NCBI RefSeq assembly: GCF_029227915.1
Contig: NC_079885.1
Span: 7,998,001 to 8,062,000 of the forward strand
Source: Hydractinia symbiolongicarpus
Lineage: Eukaryota; Cnidaria; Hydrozoa; Anthoathecata; Hydractiniidae
DNA length: 64,000 nt
Reading direction: 5' to 3'
In this document: positions 1 to 13,398 of the stretch, in pieces
How the letters are laid out: each line of letters starts with the position of its first letter
How positions within the stretch are numbered: position 1 is the first letter of the stretch
Position numbers and translations under genes: made by a program
The notes under the pieces: generated by a model
The model's database searches: none
Seen by the model: the letters and a program-made list of their open reading frames with translations, nothing else
What the model was told of the DNA's origin: nothing

Positions 1-1636
1 AAATGTAGAAACCTCTATAACAGCTCTCTTTATTTTTAGGTACTGTTTACACTGGTCAATGTTAGGGTTAATGAAAAACTTAATTTCAAAATTTATGAAA
101 CTACATGGACAGTGTTTAAAAACGCATTAAGAACACAAAAGATTGTTCTTTTCTTTACTCAACCTTCAGAAAGCCTAAAAATGGTTTGTATTGAAAATTT
201 AGCCCACATGAATAGATTTGAAAGAGAAGTTTATTTAGGTCATAAACTGTATACTTCTTCGCAGAAAAATAAATGTACGTAAGTAATTAAAAGTATCAAC
301 ATCCCAAAAAACACGACGAATTTTTAGAAATGTACCTGATATTAATTTATGACAAAAGTTAGTTTCAATGGTAAGATCAAAATTTTGTAGTGTAAAACTC
401 TTGGTAGGTAATATCTCTTGGTAAATTAATTCTTAAAATGCGAACATCAATGGACAAAGCATGCAGTTTTGTGTACTTTTAGATTTTTAAGCTCTACCCT
501 TGCCTTTACTCTCCCAAAACAAACCCTCTGCTTTTAGAACACCCAAAGCCCCGGTTTAAATAGGGTTAAGGAACTCAAAAACTTAAGAAAATCTGCGTCC
601 ACAAAAAAAAATTAAACTAAGTTTTTTGTTGACGTTGCAGCATCTGTCTTTTTGTTTTTGCAAAAATTGCACTTATGGCAATTTACGACCCCTGCTAATA
701 TTGCACGGGTTCATTTTATTTCTAAGGGTAATAATCACAATTTTTTGTTTATGTGTCTCCTGTATGTCCATGATGGTAATAACAAGGTTGAATGAATAAT
801 GATTATAATTGCGTTCTTTATTGTCACGTTATAATCAACTTATGAAAGTCTCAGTTAGTCTGAGTTAGAAAAGTCTAAAGCCTGCATATATGCGGTTCTA
901 TCAAGAGAATCTTTAATTTTAGATTGCGTGACGGTTAACTGGTTCCCTCTTCCGTTAACATTTTAATTTGATTCCGAAAGAAGTCTAATTAATCATTATT
1001 TTTAACAATTAATATGAAGGTAATTATATGCTCTGTTTGTTAGAGTGCCAAAATATTTGTGCGAAAATATGTTATTTGTTGCTATGACTTCGGAACTGTT
1101 ATGAAAAACGATTTGTTTTTTGCAGGTATAACCCAATTTGATTGGTCCATGTTAATTTTTATGGTTCCTCAACTTACGCAATATTATTGAAAGAAAGTTC
1201 CCTATAAAGAATAAGAAATATGTTTCTTTTTTGTTAATTGTCTATCTGAATTGCTTCATTGTCCGATCAAAGTATATTGATTATTCGTCTAACAGTTGTT
1301 ACTAATTTAAAACACGCCCTACACAAGAATGCTGGGAAACGGTATTTAAAATTACGGTTCCACTGCAACCTTGTTCCTAGGGCTCTTTAGAAAATGAAAT
1401 TATGGTTCTAGTATGGGAGAGATTACCGTGGACTATCGAAATCTAGTTTTTAATTTTAGAAAAACAAAACAGAAACTCCAATTTTTAGACGGTTACGAGT
1501 TGACCATCAAGACAATTTTACTACTTGCTGTCAAGTCGGACTGTTTTAGCACTTCTTAGTTCTGTTGATTTATCCACAAAATCATTCGTCTCTTGTACGA
1601 AACTGTATGTTGAAACATCAATCCTCTTATCTCACA
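1..1636. other. Gene-free AT-rich stretch
   Basis: I see no coding exon here. The first 40 bases carry the motif GAAACCTCTATAACAGC, which resembles one end of the small element at 23051-23122, so a fragment of that family probably lies at the window edge. The rest is unremarkable AT-rich sequence. Confidence 0.5.
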
Positions 1637-1820
1637 CACGCGGGCCGTTTTTGTACTCATTTGGTCGCCATCAACTGGTTGACACGCGGGCCGTTTTTGT
1701 ACTCATTTGGTCGCCATCAACTGGTTGACACGCGGGCCGTAGTTGTAGTCATTTGGTCGCCATCAACTGGTTAACACGCGGGTCGTAGTTGTACTTATTT
1801 GGTCGCTTTCAACCGGTGCA
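1637..1820. repeat. Tandem repeat, 46-bp unit, 4 copies
   Basis: Four consecutive units start at 1637, 1683, 1729 and 1775, each beginning CACGCGGG(C/T)CGT and ending near CATCAACTGGTTGA. The first two copies are nearly identical and the last two have drifted. Short open frames across it are by-products of the repeat, not genes. Confidence 0.9.
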
Positions 1821-1973
1821 CACGTCCAAGACCCTAAGTATTTTTGTTTTTGTTTTATCTTAATTTAGTTTGTTATTGATTGTACGTATTTAAGTTTATT
1901 TTGTTTTGATCATTTTGCATTGTCAATCAGGACATTCTGCACAATGCCACTCACTTTACTATAGATAGGCTCG

Positions 1974-2475
1974 CTGTCCACAATGATGTACTGTCCACAA
2001 GGATGTATTGTGCACAAAGATGTGCTGTCCACAAAGATGTGCTGTCCACAAAGATGTGCTGTCCACAAAGATGTGCTGTCCACAAAGATGCACTGTCCAC
2101 AAGGATGTCCTGTCTACAAAGATGTACTGTCCACAAGGATGTACCGTACACAAGGATGTGATGTCCACAGGGATGCACAGTCAACAAGGATGTACTGTCA
2201 ACAAGGATATACTGTCCACAAGGATGTACCGTCAACAAAGATGTACTGTCCACAAGGATGTGCTGTCCACAAGGATGTGTTGTCCACAAGGATATACTGT
2301 CCACAAGGATGTACCGTCAACAAGGATGTACTGTCCACAAGGATGTACTGTCCACAAGGATGTGCTGTCCACAAGGATGTACTGTCCACAAGGATGTGTT
2401 GTCCACAAGAATGTACAGTCTATAACGATGTACTGTCCACAAGGATGTACTGTCCACAAGGATGTACTGTCCACG
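1974..2475. repeat. Minisatellite, 17-bp unit, about 29 copies
   Basis: The unit is close to CTGTCCACAAGGATGTA. The left third uses AAAGATG and the right two thirds mostly AAGGATG, which suggests local homogenisation. The unit lacks stop codons in several frames, so long spurious open frames arise on both strands with a 17-residue period. No promoter or splice evidence supports a protein. Confidence 0.95.
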
Positions 2476-2479
2476 AGGA

Positions 2480-5263
2480 CATTTTACTAGTTTTGTCACA
2501 ACACGTGAGACCACTTTATTGCTGGCTAAATTTGTTTATTAATTTTCATTGCGTTTTTATTTCTTGTTTTTACTAACAAGCGCCTTTAAAAGGGAACTCT
2601 AAAAGAGGGGGGACAGGGGCCCTTATTTAAATATTTTATAATCATAGAAGCTCGTCACAAAAACGAACTTTTGTAAACAAAACTAGCGTGATAACAATAA
2701 AATGATAGCTTAAAAGTTATTGATATCTTATCTACGACTATGCTTTTATGTTTATCATGATTTAAATCAAGTACATATTATTTATTTGTTGCTAAGTTGA
2801 ACAAATCAATCAAAAAACACATGTAACATTTCCTTTTTAAAACTAGAGGCTTTTTAGATATTGATCGCGCTTATCAGACATATAAAGAAAGCCCCCACTA
2901 GAAGGGGTGGCATTTCTATCCTCCTACGTTTAATAAATTACTTTTAAAACAAGGCGAGCTTTTATTAGAGGGATGCTTAAAAGTGGGTGGGCGGTAATAG
3001 AGGAAACACGGTACTGTAATTTAATCATTATTATAGTATCATTTCATCACATCTTTGATCACAATGAGACGTTCTTATAGCATTATTTATAACGTCACCT
3101 CAACGGACAGTTACGGATGAAATGACGGTGATGGCTTTTAAACAATATAAACCAATTTGAAAGGAATCTTTTCGTACCGTATCCATACGGCGAAAGATCT
3201 TCTGAGAGCTCTATGGTGTCCGCTATAGAGAGATTTCACTGTATTTACCATATCAGTTTCACTATGTAGTGTTATCAAAGATGTGTGTGTTGAAATAAGT
3301 GATATCATGTTACCCTATAATCCTGTTCAAAATATTATTAGAAAACAGGTCAAATTTTAAGACCCATATCAGCCAATTTCGCTTTAACATATCACTTTTA
3401 ACCTGTCGATGTTCACTTGGCGCTGTTCACAGATTTAGATTATTTCGTCAGATCCGAAATATTAAATGCAGCATATCGATATTTTCCCAATTTTCATAAA
3501 CATTTGGACCTCAGTGTAAATAGGGTCGTGACAAGCGAATTTTACATTTTTCGTTTGAACACTGTTTCTCACAGTGTTTTTGTAATGCAGACTGTTGCGG
3601 ATACAGATACTCCATTTTTATATATTTATTATTTTTAATATTGACGAAAAAACTTCCAACCTACACCTAGCTAAATAGACAAAGATTCGATTAGATTCTT
3701 AGTCCTGCCAATACATGCGAAACGCTGTGAAAGACCACTGGATTGCAATCGGCTGTTGGCTCAAGCAAAACCCTGAAGATGACACTATAGTTAATCTTCT
3801 TATTGTAGAGAGTGGGTGTACCACCAAATTTAGGAAATTTTACCACCCACTTAAATTTTTATTAAAACCTGCATATTAGAAAGTAAATCCACCCACTTCC
3901 TATAATTGAATTTTTTCAATTATTCAGTTTAAGAAGAATTGTCAATAGAATTGAAAAATAAAAGAAAAAAAATGTTTATATTTTTATAATAGTTCAAAAC
4001 ATAATAAGGAATACAAATATATACATTTAATATAAGAACAAACCAAACAAACAAAGTAAAGCGCTAGAGGCCGTGACATCAGGCAACAAATCCAGGGGAA
4101 GAGGGTTCTGGTAACGAAGGAGAGGGTGTGTTTAAAGGAGGTCTTAATACACAATTTAATGGGGTAAGAACTCTTTTACATCCTTCACCCATGCCCAGCT
4201 ATTGTTGACCATAAGAATAAAAATCCACTACACTTTCATTTGTTAACGCTGTCCGAAGCTATAAATTTCTAGGGAATTAGCACCCCTCTTCCTCATCTCA
4301 AGCCTGCCCCTGAACAAGCTTCCCAATCCAAGACAATTATAGCACTTTTTGTACTTGCTTCTTCCCTCTAACTTTTCAGCTTTGATTTATCTTCGGTCAA
4401 TTATTATTAGCTGCAACTTTAACAGCACCTTCACAGCAAAATGGGGAGCTCTACGGTTTCAGAATATGTTGTGTTTTACATACATAACATATTCTGACAC
4501 AAAAATACTCTGATTATGTTAGGCGCAGGAAAAGATGCTAGATTATTATTATGAGTCGTAATTTATTATAGGAGAAATACAGTATCAAATTTTGTGACGC
4601 AACTAAGAATTGCATCAGAAACCTTGCCAACATTAAGAAAAAGAATTACTTTTTTTCTTCCTCAAAACAAATAATTCATGAATATGTTCCCCTCAAATAA
4701 ACCATACCCCACCCCTTTCATCATCACTATGTTAGCACTTTGGTAGGCCAAAATACATCGTGTAGTGATGAAAGGGCATTCGAGATTATTATTAAAATAT
4801 TTAATCTCGTTCCCAGGGATGGGGATATATAGTGACAATTTGTTAATTTTTATTCGATTTCATTTCCGTTCTTACAGATAGAATACACACTTTGTAATCA
4901 TATGTCACAAATCGATTTTCGGAATCCATTGATCCTACACGTTTTGAAATTTCTCCAAAGCTGAACATGTAGGTGGAGAATGACAACATTTGATCTCGTT
5001 TAAGTTAAATGCAATCCTGTTTGCTATGATTGAACTTTTTTCTTTCTTTTTTATTAAAAAACTTATCTTGTTTATTCTCAAACGAAGGATCACGTAAATC
5101 TACGATAAAGGATTGGGCAAAAGGAGCCGCACAATGTGAGCACCATAACTTCTGAAGTGTATTTATGAAAGAGTGATCCATCTATGTCTTTTTCTGGGCC
5201 ACTGATTGCAACTAAAGTTAGAAAGCTAACTATCCAACGTTTTAATCGCTATTTTCTCGTTAA
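2480..5263. other. Gene-free stretch with small hairpins
   Basis: No gene is recognisable. 3208-3242 (GTGTCCGCTATAGAGAG) is one end of the small family seen in full at 23051-23122. 4460-4498 is a hairpin with a 12-bp perfect stem, TCAGAATATGTT against AACATATTCTGA. Near 4806 CTCGTTCCCAGGG looks like a solitary end of the MITE family that is abundant at 20.9-25.8 kb. Confidence 0.5.
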
Positions 5264-5350
5264 CAACTTTGCATTCTCGTCCCCAGGAGCTGTCTTTATT
5301 GCTTGCTCACCTTACAGCAAATATGGCAAGAAACTCTGGGAATGATGTTG
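5264..5350. repeat. Degenerate copy of the CAACC..GGTTG MITE family
   Basis: The left end reads CAACTTTGCATTCTCGTCCCCAGG in degraded form (its core is CTCGTCCCCAGG) and the right end reads CTCTGGGAATGATGTTG. Together they form imperfect inverted repeats about 87 bp apart, matching the family described at 23818-23895. No clear target duplication is visible, and 5351-5892 beyond it holds nothing I recognise. Confidence 0.45.
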
Positions 5351-5892
5351 GGTTTTGCGTGTTATGTTTTTTAGGTGATATAAATTTAGGTATTATGATC
5401 ATACATCAGCATAAAATCTTAGATGCAACAAGTCACAACAAATCACAGACATGATATTTTTGCAAACAGCCGTTTTTAGACTTTTGATTAAATCTCCAAG
5501 TGGCTTGATCCGAAGTTTGTTTTAATATCTTGGATCTAACCAAATATTCGAAGACTTTAGTCCATTTACAGATAATGAAAAATGTCGTTTATCGATAGGG
5601 ACAGTGTTTAAAATTGTTTAATAGGGAATTATAGATTTGGAGGAAGCAGCTTCATGTGTCAAAGAGAGAAAATTGATTGGCACTTTTTTTTCGTAACACT
5701 CCGCTAATAGTATATGCAAATAACCATTGTTGTGCTACTTAGAGCTAGAAAATTTGCGACTGCTATTTTTGTCCACATAATACGTACAGTATTTATGAAT
5801 TTATGAAATTTTTAAGTTGACTAGGTGGCATTGGGGCATTTTGCAGAACAGAATATATGAAAATCAAATCCACATACTCCTCTAATCGCGCG

Positions 5893-6339
5893 TAATGTCA
5901 CATGCACCGCGTATAATGTTACATGCACCGCCTATAATGTTACATGTACCGCCTATAATGTTACATGCGCCGTGCATAATGTTACATGCACCGCGTATAA
6001 TAATACATGCACCACGTATAATGTTACATACACCAAGGATAATGTTACATGCTCCGCGTATAATGTTACATGCACCGCGTATAATGTTACATGCACCGCG
6101 TATAATGGTACATACACCACGTATAATGTTACATGTACCGTGCATAATGTCACATGTACCGCCTATAATGTTACATGTACCGCGTATAATATTACATGCA
6201 CCGTGTATAATGTTAAATACACCACGTATAATGTTACATGCACCGCGTATAATGTTACATACACCGCGTATAATGTTACGTGTACCGTGCATAATGTTAC
6301 ATGCACCGCGTATAATGTTACATACACCGCGTGTAACAA
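5893..6339. repeat. Minisatellite, 21-bp unit, about 21 copies
   Basis: The unit is close to CGCGTATAATGTTACATGCAC. Because 21 is a multiple of three, every frame repeats as a seven-residue peptide, and several frames stay open for more than 130 codons on both strands (for example a repeating MLHAPRI on plus and NIIRGAC on minus). I treat these as artefacts: they have no flanking signals and no non-repetitive coding sequence. Confidence 0.95.
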
Positions 6340-7583
6340 ATCACAGCATATGCGAAATGAAATATATCACTTAAGGCAGGTACGGCGTTCCATATTTATT
6401 TGCCAAAACCGATAATAAAAATGGGGGCTAAGTCGGCAGGGTTGGGGCAGGCTTATTCGGGTTCGGGGACCTATTCGATCATCTGCAGTATTAAAGTTTG
6501 TTAAGTTATTTGTTTCAGAACAATCTCTATTCGCAACTTGCACCCATGGTTTTAGTCCCCAAAAATGGCTGCAATTATTTCACAATTAATTTCCCTGGAC
6601 CAATATTTTCCCTGCTATTTTTAGGCGAGGTTGACAATTCATAGCTTCTTTAGTTTCTATTGGTGCCGTTATCAATAACCTTTTAGAATTCAAAAAGAAA
6701 AAACAATTCTCTAAAAATGTTAATTTTCAAAATATGAGACGCCAAGTAAGTGTACTTAAATTTTTTTGTCTTTTTTCATTTACTTCGCTGTAACGTCTTA
6801 ACAAGACTCTATATCAAAGGTAATTCTGTAAGGAACAACCGTTGCATTTCTTAACGCCTGCTTATATTGAACCTGTTAATATCACGGTCCTTGCAATCCC
6901 TACGTTAAATCGAAATTTAGCAAATGATCGCTCGAATAGAAAGTTTTCCAAAGAAATTCGGGAAGTTAAGAGTAAAACAGATAAGATATGTGCCAAAATA
7001 TCATCCAAAAAACTTTTAAAATTAATATATATTTTACAGCTATATACAAAATATAAAAATATATATTTTGAAAAAAATTATTCCCCTATTTTATGAAGTC
7101 ACGGTTAAGTCATTTTAATTGAAAACAAGAGAAATAACTGACTGCCACCGAAATTCAGAATGCTTAACAATCAGGGCGGACTGAAATAATTAACCCACCA
7201 CTAAAAATCTTTTTTAAACTGAATGTTAAATAAATAGATCCCTAAATATTTTTCACACCATACACGAACGAACTTTAGATTGGTGCTCCATTTGTTTAAG
7301 AAACTTTAATATACATGGTCATTTTTTTAGGAATCATAAAAATTTGTCACTTAAAAAGTAAAAAAAGAAAAAAGAAAATTGACCGACTAAACGGCGTTTT
7401 TGAACATTTTCCCCACTTCAAATTTATGCTATCGTTGGTAACTAAGCAACAACACCTTGCTTTTACACGTGACAACGTAACTTGTAAAGCAATGAAAATT
7501 CCATCTTGTGTATCATTTGTAGTAACGCAACAAACGAAATAATTTAAAGACATTTCATCAAAATAGCGAGTTGTACGTTTCAC
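6340..7583. other. Gene-free AT-rich stretch
   Basis: I see no exon with flanking splice sites, no RNA gene and no clear repeat. Open frames at 6842-7096 and 7315-7542 are short, low in complexity and unlike known proteins. Confidence 0.45.
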
Positions 7584-7727
7584 GAAAGTCGTTCATAAAA
7601 CAGTTTTATATTTTCTATAATGTTTCGACACGCCTTGGGCTGGTCCTTTTTCAAATTTGACAGTTAGATTTAAAAAGTCAATCCTGTGTCGAAACATCAA
7701 AAATATAAAACTTTAAGAACGACTTTC
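7584..7727. repeat. Palindromic MITE-like element, about 144 bp
   Basis: The left arm starts GAAAGTCGTTCATAAAAC and contains TAATGTTTCGACAC. The right arm is its reverse complement (GTGTCGAAACATCAAAAATA, ending GAACGACTTTC). The arms are about 45 bp and separated by about 55 bp. There is no coding capacity, so it would be non-autonomous. Confidence 0.75.
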
Positions 7728-8024
7728 ATAAAACAAAAAACAACTATTATTATGGCATCACACGTTATCATTCCAGATGAGATTTTAAGATTTGAAGACA
7801 ATTGTTGTCTGTAAAGTCTTTCTGTGCCCGGTGAGTGAAAGAACACGCCAACATATTCCACATGCTGAACCAATGCACCCGCAGCCCAGGTGCACGCACG
7901 CCTTGCTATCGCGCTGATAAACACACAGACTGCAGGAAAACGCGTCAGCTATCGCACTGGTACACACAGCATGTGCAGAAAAACGCGTCAATATCGTTAT
8001 GACACTACAACACTAAACAACGTG

Positions 8025-11000
8025 CTAGCACCACTCTACAGAAAGTTCTCTTAAAGTTTTGATCGATTCTAAATCGAACGCCGTAACTTTTTCACATTCT
8101 TTTAACTTTCTCTTTATACCATCAGTATTCATAAACAGTCTCTTTCTCGCGTCGATCACCGCATGCATTAGCGGTAACAAGTATGGATTTTGTACGTCGT
8201 ATTGTAATAACTCCAAACACTCCGATCCTATTTCTTCTGCCTCTTCGTAATTCTTCAAATTTCGACACGTTTCAACAACGCCGCACATCGAGACAACCAT
8301 TTCGTCTTGATTACTTCCGAGTTTTTTCTGCAACTGAAGCGCCAGTCTGTATTGATCGTAACTGTTTCGATATTCTTCGCATTTTAAGCGCTGTGTCGCT
8401 TCTTTTAAATGCGGCCGATAGAAAAACTTAAGAAAAGCTTTCGTTTCGGGCACGCCCGGTTGATGATATATATAGCGTAAATATTTTTCCAATTTACGAG
8501 AACGTTCTTCTATGAGCGTGTCGTCGAAATTTCTACTAAAAAACTTTTTTGACGGAAACGGCACGTTGGCCACTGTTTTAGGGCATTCTTTCTTGAGGCC
8601 GCTGTGCAATTTGCTAAACTCGCTGAAACGTCTTTCAATTATAGCTCGATCAGAGTCCATCTTTGGTACTTCCATCACAATGACGATGTACTTCTACGAC
8701 AAAAATCGAGGCAAGAAAATACAGTTTACTTTCTTAAACGTGACAGCAAAAAAATATTTGGGCGTTGTCAATGTTGGTGGCCTGTTTTCGTCAATGTGAT
8801 CAATCAATAACAATGTCTTATAGGCATCAAAGAAATTAAGCCTAAATATCATTAATTCTTAACAAATATAAGCGCCAATATCTTCATTAATTCTGGAACA
8901 CCATTATTCGTACACCAAAAAAGTTGATCTCAGTATATAAGTGAACTAAACGCTTCTTGTATGAAGTGGGAAAAGTAATATGTTTGAGATTAGAACCAAG
9001 TTAAAAGAGTTAACATTGTGAAAATTTTAAGTTAGCCTCATCATGCTTACAAATACTTCAGAAATAAATTTTACTGGGAGCTGTGTTTCAAATTTTTCGA
9101 AGAATTTTCCAGAGTTTATTGTTCCCAAATTAGTCATCAGACCTTTTTCACGCAGTAGTTCTCTCTAATTAGCGGACACCGCTAATGCAAAAAAAATATG
9201 TCTGCTAATTAGTTCCCTTTTTTAGAAAGTGGGTAATTTCAGGCATTTTATATTTTCCATAATAAACATACTTTTTTTTTTTTGGTTGTTAAGGGGTAAT
9301 AGAATTGTTCCAGTAAAAGAGATAATAATAATAATAATAATGTTAGTTAATTATACAGAAGATTTTTTATGAGTAAAAACAACAAAAAAACGTTGACCTA
9401 TTTTTCAATAAAATTAACAAAATGATAAAAATATATTGGTTCTATTTTCTAACAAAATACTTAACATTCGTTTGTGTCGAGAAAAACAGAAGAATAACTA
9501 AACTGTACTATTTATAAATGTTTAAAATAGCAACTACAAGAACACGTCTAGTGAAAACACTTTTCGTTTGTTATTTATCTACAGAAAACAACTTAAAAAG
9601 TAGTTGCATCATTTTCTTCATGTGTTCTCTAATTAGAAATTCGTGTATAAAAACGTGTCCTGGAATCCCACCTAATTCCTTGTCCGCTCTCTAGAAGGTT
9701 TTCTATGAGATTTGCACCAAAATTCGCCTGTGTAATGAAATCTGTCCGTTTATCAGAGGTATCAATCAATAAGATAGAATACTGTATATTTCTGTTAAAA
9801 ATTCGTTTGGGTGATGGTAGAAAAACAAAAAAACAGAGAGTCTGGATATCTAATAAGGCTGTCTTTTTTCTTACAAACTGAAAGAAAAAAAACATTGGGA
9901 GGCTTTGATGAATCCATAACAATTTTTTTGAGTTCTTCAAACGCGTCAAAAACATCAAAAATCTTCCGAGCCCAGTTGTGTTTGTTGTTATTTGCACGAA
10001 ATACCCTAAGATCGTTAAAATCTACAAAATTTCGCGGAAAGATTTAACCAACAAAGTTCACTCCAGCGAAGCTTTGCTCCCTTTAAGTGAAAAATAACCA
10101 TCCCCTTAGCAAGATAAATATACGTATCTTAAGGTAGCATCTTAAACGAGTCATTCCGATACATAAATCAAGGACAGAAAAAATCCGTTTGTTGACTACA
10201 ACGGCATCAATCCAACAACAAACACAAAAGTTCTTACTTTCTTGTTTTTAGATCAACAATCTGCTTTTAACTATATTTGGAATAGAAACGTTCGCAATAT
10301 CTTTTCTATTTTACGTTTAATAGGTCAATTTATCTAAAATAAAATTTTTTTGAGCTCACGTTGCCTTAATATTCATTTTGATGCGTTAAAGTTTATGTTG
10401 ATGAAAAATAATCCTGTGGACGATTTTTTTTAACGCATCTTAGCTGGCAGATATTTTTGATAACCGTCGATATACTTTTAGGATGAAGTTTAAAGGGACT
10501 CATGCATTGAAAGTAATATCCTTATAGGTTGTGGAGAAAGAAAAGTTTTTGTTTATCAACTTCTAAGTTATTCAAGATTTTTTTTTGTTTATCAAAATCC
10601 TGGAAAATATGATGCCAAAAGTAAATTTTGAAAAATGCTGACATTACAATTCTACCCATAACTAAAGATGAGATCATTCTTAATTCCAAAACTTTACATA
10701 TGTTAAGATATTATTAAGAGTATAAATCTTTTGATATTATGTAATTTTAAATACTAATTTATGCTTACTACCTTATTATCAATGATAATGTTTTAAGGTA
10801 AGATAGAAATTTTTTGTAAAATTCGAAAATACTTGATCAACAACTTTTTATTCTCTGTAACATACAAAAATATCATTTTCACTGCAGGAATCCCTCGACA
10901 AAATTTTTTGTAAAATTCTAAAAATCTTGATCAACAATTTTTTATTCTTTGTATCATACAAAAATATCATTTCCACTGCAGGAATCCCTCGACAAAATTT

Positions 11001-11717
11001 TTGTAAAATTCTAAAAAACTTGATCAACAACTTTTTATTTTCCGTAACATACAAAAATATCATTTTCACTGCAGGAATCCCTGGAAAATTTTTTGTAAAA
11101 TTCTAAAAATCTTGATCAACAACTTTTTATTCTTTGTATCATACAAAAATATCATTTTCACTGCAGGGATCCCTGGACAAAATTTTTTGTAAAATTCTAA
11201 AAAACTTGATCAACAACTTTTTATTTTTTCGTAACATACAAAAATATCATTTTCACTGCAGGAATCCCTCGAAAATTTTTTGTAAAATTCTAAAAATCTT
11301 GATCAACGATTTTTTATTCTTTGTATCATACAAAAATATCATTTTCACTGCAGGAATCCCTCGACAAAATTTTTGTAAAATTCTAAAAAACTTGATCAAC
11401 AACTTTTTATTTTCCGTAACATACAAAAATGTCATTTTCACTGCAGGAATCCCTCGACAAAATTTTTGTAAAATTCTAAAAAATTGATCAACAACTTTTT
11501 ATTCTTTGTATCATACAAAAATATCATCCCTTTACGCAATTACGACAACAACAAATTATTATACAATGACTTACCACGTACTTTCCACTGGAATCGTGGA
11601 CAATTTTTGTTGTGATTATATCAAATTGCACCTTCATTTTATCAGCAGCGATGGAAATGATACTGCTTGTATCACTAAATGACAATGCATCTTCACAGTT
11701 GCTTTCTGAATCAGAAC
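8025..11717 (-). CDS. Sorting nexin, SNX20/SNX21-like, C-terminal two exons
   Basis: Proteins of this type bind phosphoinositides through a PX domain and act on early endosomes; the family assignment is from protein similarity. Two exons are visible. Exon 11575-11717 starts after TTTTTTAG and ends at GTAAGT, encoding a Ser/Asp/Glu-rich stretch and the first PX strands (VQFDIITTKIV). Exon 8025-8693 starts after the pyrimidine-rich acceptor ending GTCGTAG and runs to the stop. They join in phase 0 as SGKYV-KYIVIV, as in PX domains. The second exon has the PX signature RRFSEF, the region VPFPSKKFF, and a helical C-terminal domain of about 120 residues typical of SNX20/21. In total 269 residues are visible. 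Exon 2 needs one base from an upstream exon, and I could not find that first exon. Confidence 0.85.
8694..10802. other. Intron of the sorting nexin gene, AT-rich
   Basis: This is the left part of the 2.9-kb intron between the two sorting nexin exons. It holds a short (ATA)n run at 9320-9341 and a partial GCGGACACCGCTAAT motif near 9174. Open frames at 9629-10047 look non-coding. Confidence 0.55.
10803..11524. repeat. Satellite, 92-bp unit, 8 copies in alternating A/B types
   Basis: Each unit contains TTTTTGTAAAATTC, CTTGATCAACAA, ATACAAAAATATCATTTTC and CACTGCAGGAATCCCT. Successive copies alternate between a type with GTAACATAC (copies 1, 3, 5, 7) and a type with TTTGTATCATAC (copies 2, 4, 6, 8). 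The mutation pattern AAAAAACTTG versus AAAAATCTTG alternates too from copy 2 on. The array therefore grew as a dimer of about 184 bp. It lies in the sorting nexin intron and ends about 50 bp from the donor of exon 11575-11717. Confidence 0.95.
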
Positions 11718-13398
11718 CTAAAAAACAATGTTACTATTGGTTAAATGGTGGCAAACACATGTTTTAAAAAATTCAGAACAATTTAAGAATCTGCGAAGAA
11801 GATTTCTACATTTTCCATAGTACCATGCAAACGAAATACCAGCAAATATCAAATTGATATGGATATTTTAAATGTAATCTAAGAACTTGTTTGACAACAA
11901 TTTCAGAACAAGGCTTAAAAAGTACTAAATATTCAGCCTGGCTAGTTGCTTAACATATGATCAAGTTATGATCCTATCTTAAGATAACTGTAATAATGTG
12001 ATTTTTGGACTAATTTTACGGCAATTTTCTATAACCCCAATGCCAGTCATAAATAGCACAATCATTGTTTATTATCACCGTTGAACTAATCAAAAAAAAG
12101 CTAGTTCTTCAAATTGTTTCTTTCCATTACGTTAGCTATAAACAAGGACAGAAGGGTAAATATTTGCTTTAGTTTGACCACCAAGATATATCAGGTAATT
12201 TTTTGCTAGCTCAAAATGACAAACGTGTGCTACATTATCTAGCTCTGCCAGTTGGCTAGCTGGCTAGTTATTAAAAATAAAGGGGTGGAAAATATTAGGT
12301 AATGATTAGCTTACTTAAGTCAGCTCTTAGACAGTAGGATCCCCCTTTCAGCTAGAATTAAAAGTTTTTCAAGGCTTTTGATTAGCTGCTAACGGCCAGT
12401 TTGGGCAACATTTTGAATAAAATTTATTAAATTTTATTCAATGCTTAAATTAAGCCATATAAAACACTAACGAAATATATATTTATCTTCCTCTTTTAAA
12501 TTTAAAATTCCGTAAAACTAGGAAAGTATAGTTAATGCAAATTACTTGTTACGCTAATTCCATCAGATAGGTCTAAAAACACCCTGTGATAAATCTTAAT
12601 CCATAACTTTCTGTTTACCAGTGATATTTCACTTTTTACTTACAACTATTAAATGAGATATTAAAAGTCCTCAAACATAGGATAATTGCAAGGCCAACAA
12701 ATATAACATCCTAGTATCGAAAGAGTTACGCCTGAACTGACTTGCTTTCCTTTTGCCCTGAGTGATAAAATAATTATGTATATATATATCGCTTGATTAA
12801 AAATAATAAAGGGCATTTAGCTTCTATATACTTTGTGCATCAAACGCCATATTGATTTGTCTTTTTCGTAACAATTTTCTTTAAACTGACAATAGTTTAA
12901 ACACCAGTTTAAAGCTTGTGTTAAAATTGCATTTTTGCCTTCACAAAATATATGCGTATATTTTGGTTCACTAAACATATTGCTTTAGGAAAAAAAATCC
13001 TTTATTGGCCTCCATAGCCTTTATTTAGCTAACTAGCTCATATTGTGGAATCTGGCCATTATTCTTATCGCCAACAAGAAGACAAAGAATCAATAAACTG
13101 ACGTTAAAGTTTCCATTTTTCTCAGAGGGAAACTCCAGTAAAAATCACTTTTTTCTTTTTTCTTTTATACGTACTCGAAAAGCATAAGAAATCAAAAAAA
13201 CTTACTTCACTTGTTTTTCTTATTCAGAATTGTTGTATTAGTCTTCCCATATTATTAATTTTTTCTCACAGACAGGCGCAATTTCATTTAGAACTGGACC
13301 CAATTATAAATAATGACATCACATCGTGCAGAAAGTTTAAGCGAGCACAGAGAACGTCCATATTAAGACCTATAGCTTACATTTAAATCGCTTTTTGT
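11718..13398. other. Non-coding stretch upstream of the sorting nexin exon
   Basis: The missing first sorting nexin exon should be here or further right. I searched the minus strand for an ATG-led acidic exon ending in phase 1 and found none that convinces. No repeats beyond short AT tracts (for example the TATA run near 12778). Confidence 0.45.

Noticed and set aside
1983-2576. Long open frames of up to 197 codons on both strands
   Set aside because: They are produced by the 17-bp minisatellite, show a 17-residue period in several frames at once, and have no coding signals outside it.
5882-6415. Open frames of up to 159 codons on both strands
   Set aside because: They are the 21-bp minisatellite read in different frames.
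10803-11524. CRISPR-like array
   Set aside because: The units are tandem and similar over their whole length without unique spacers, and the genome is eukaryotic.
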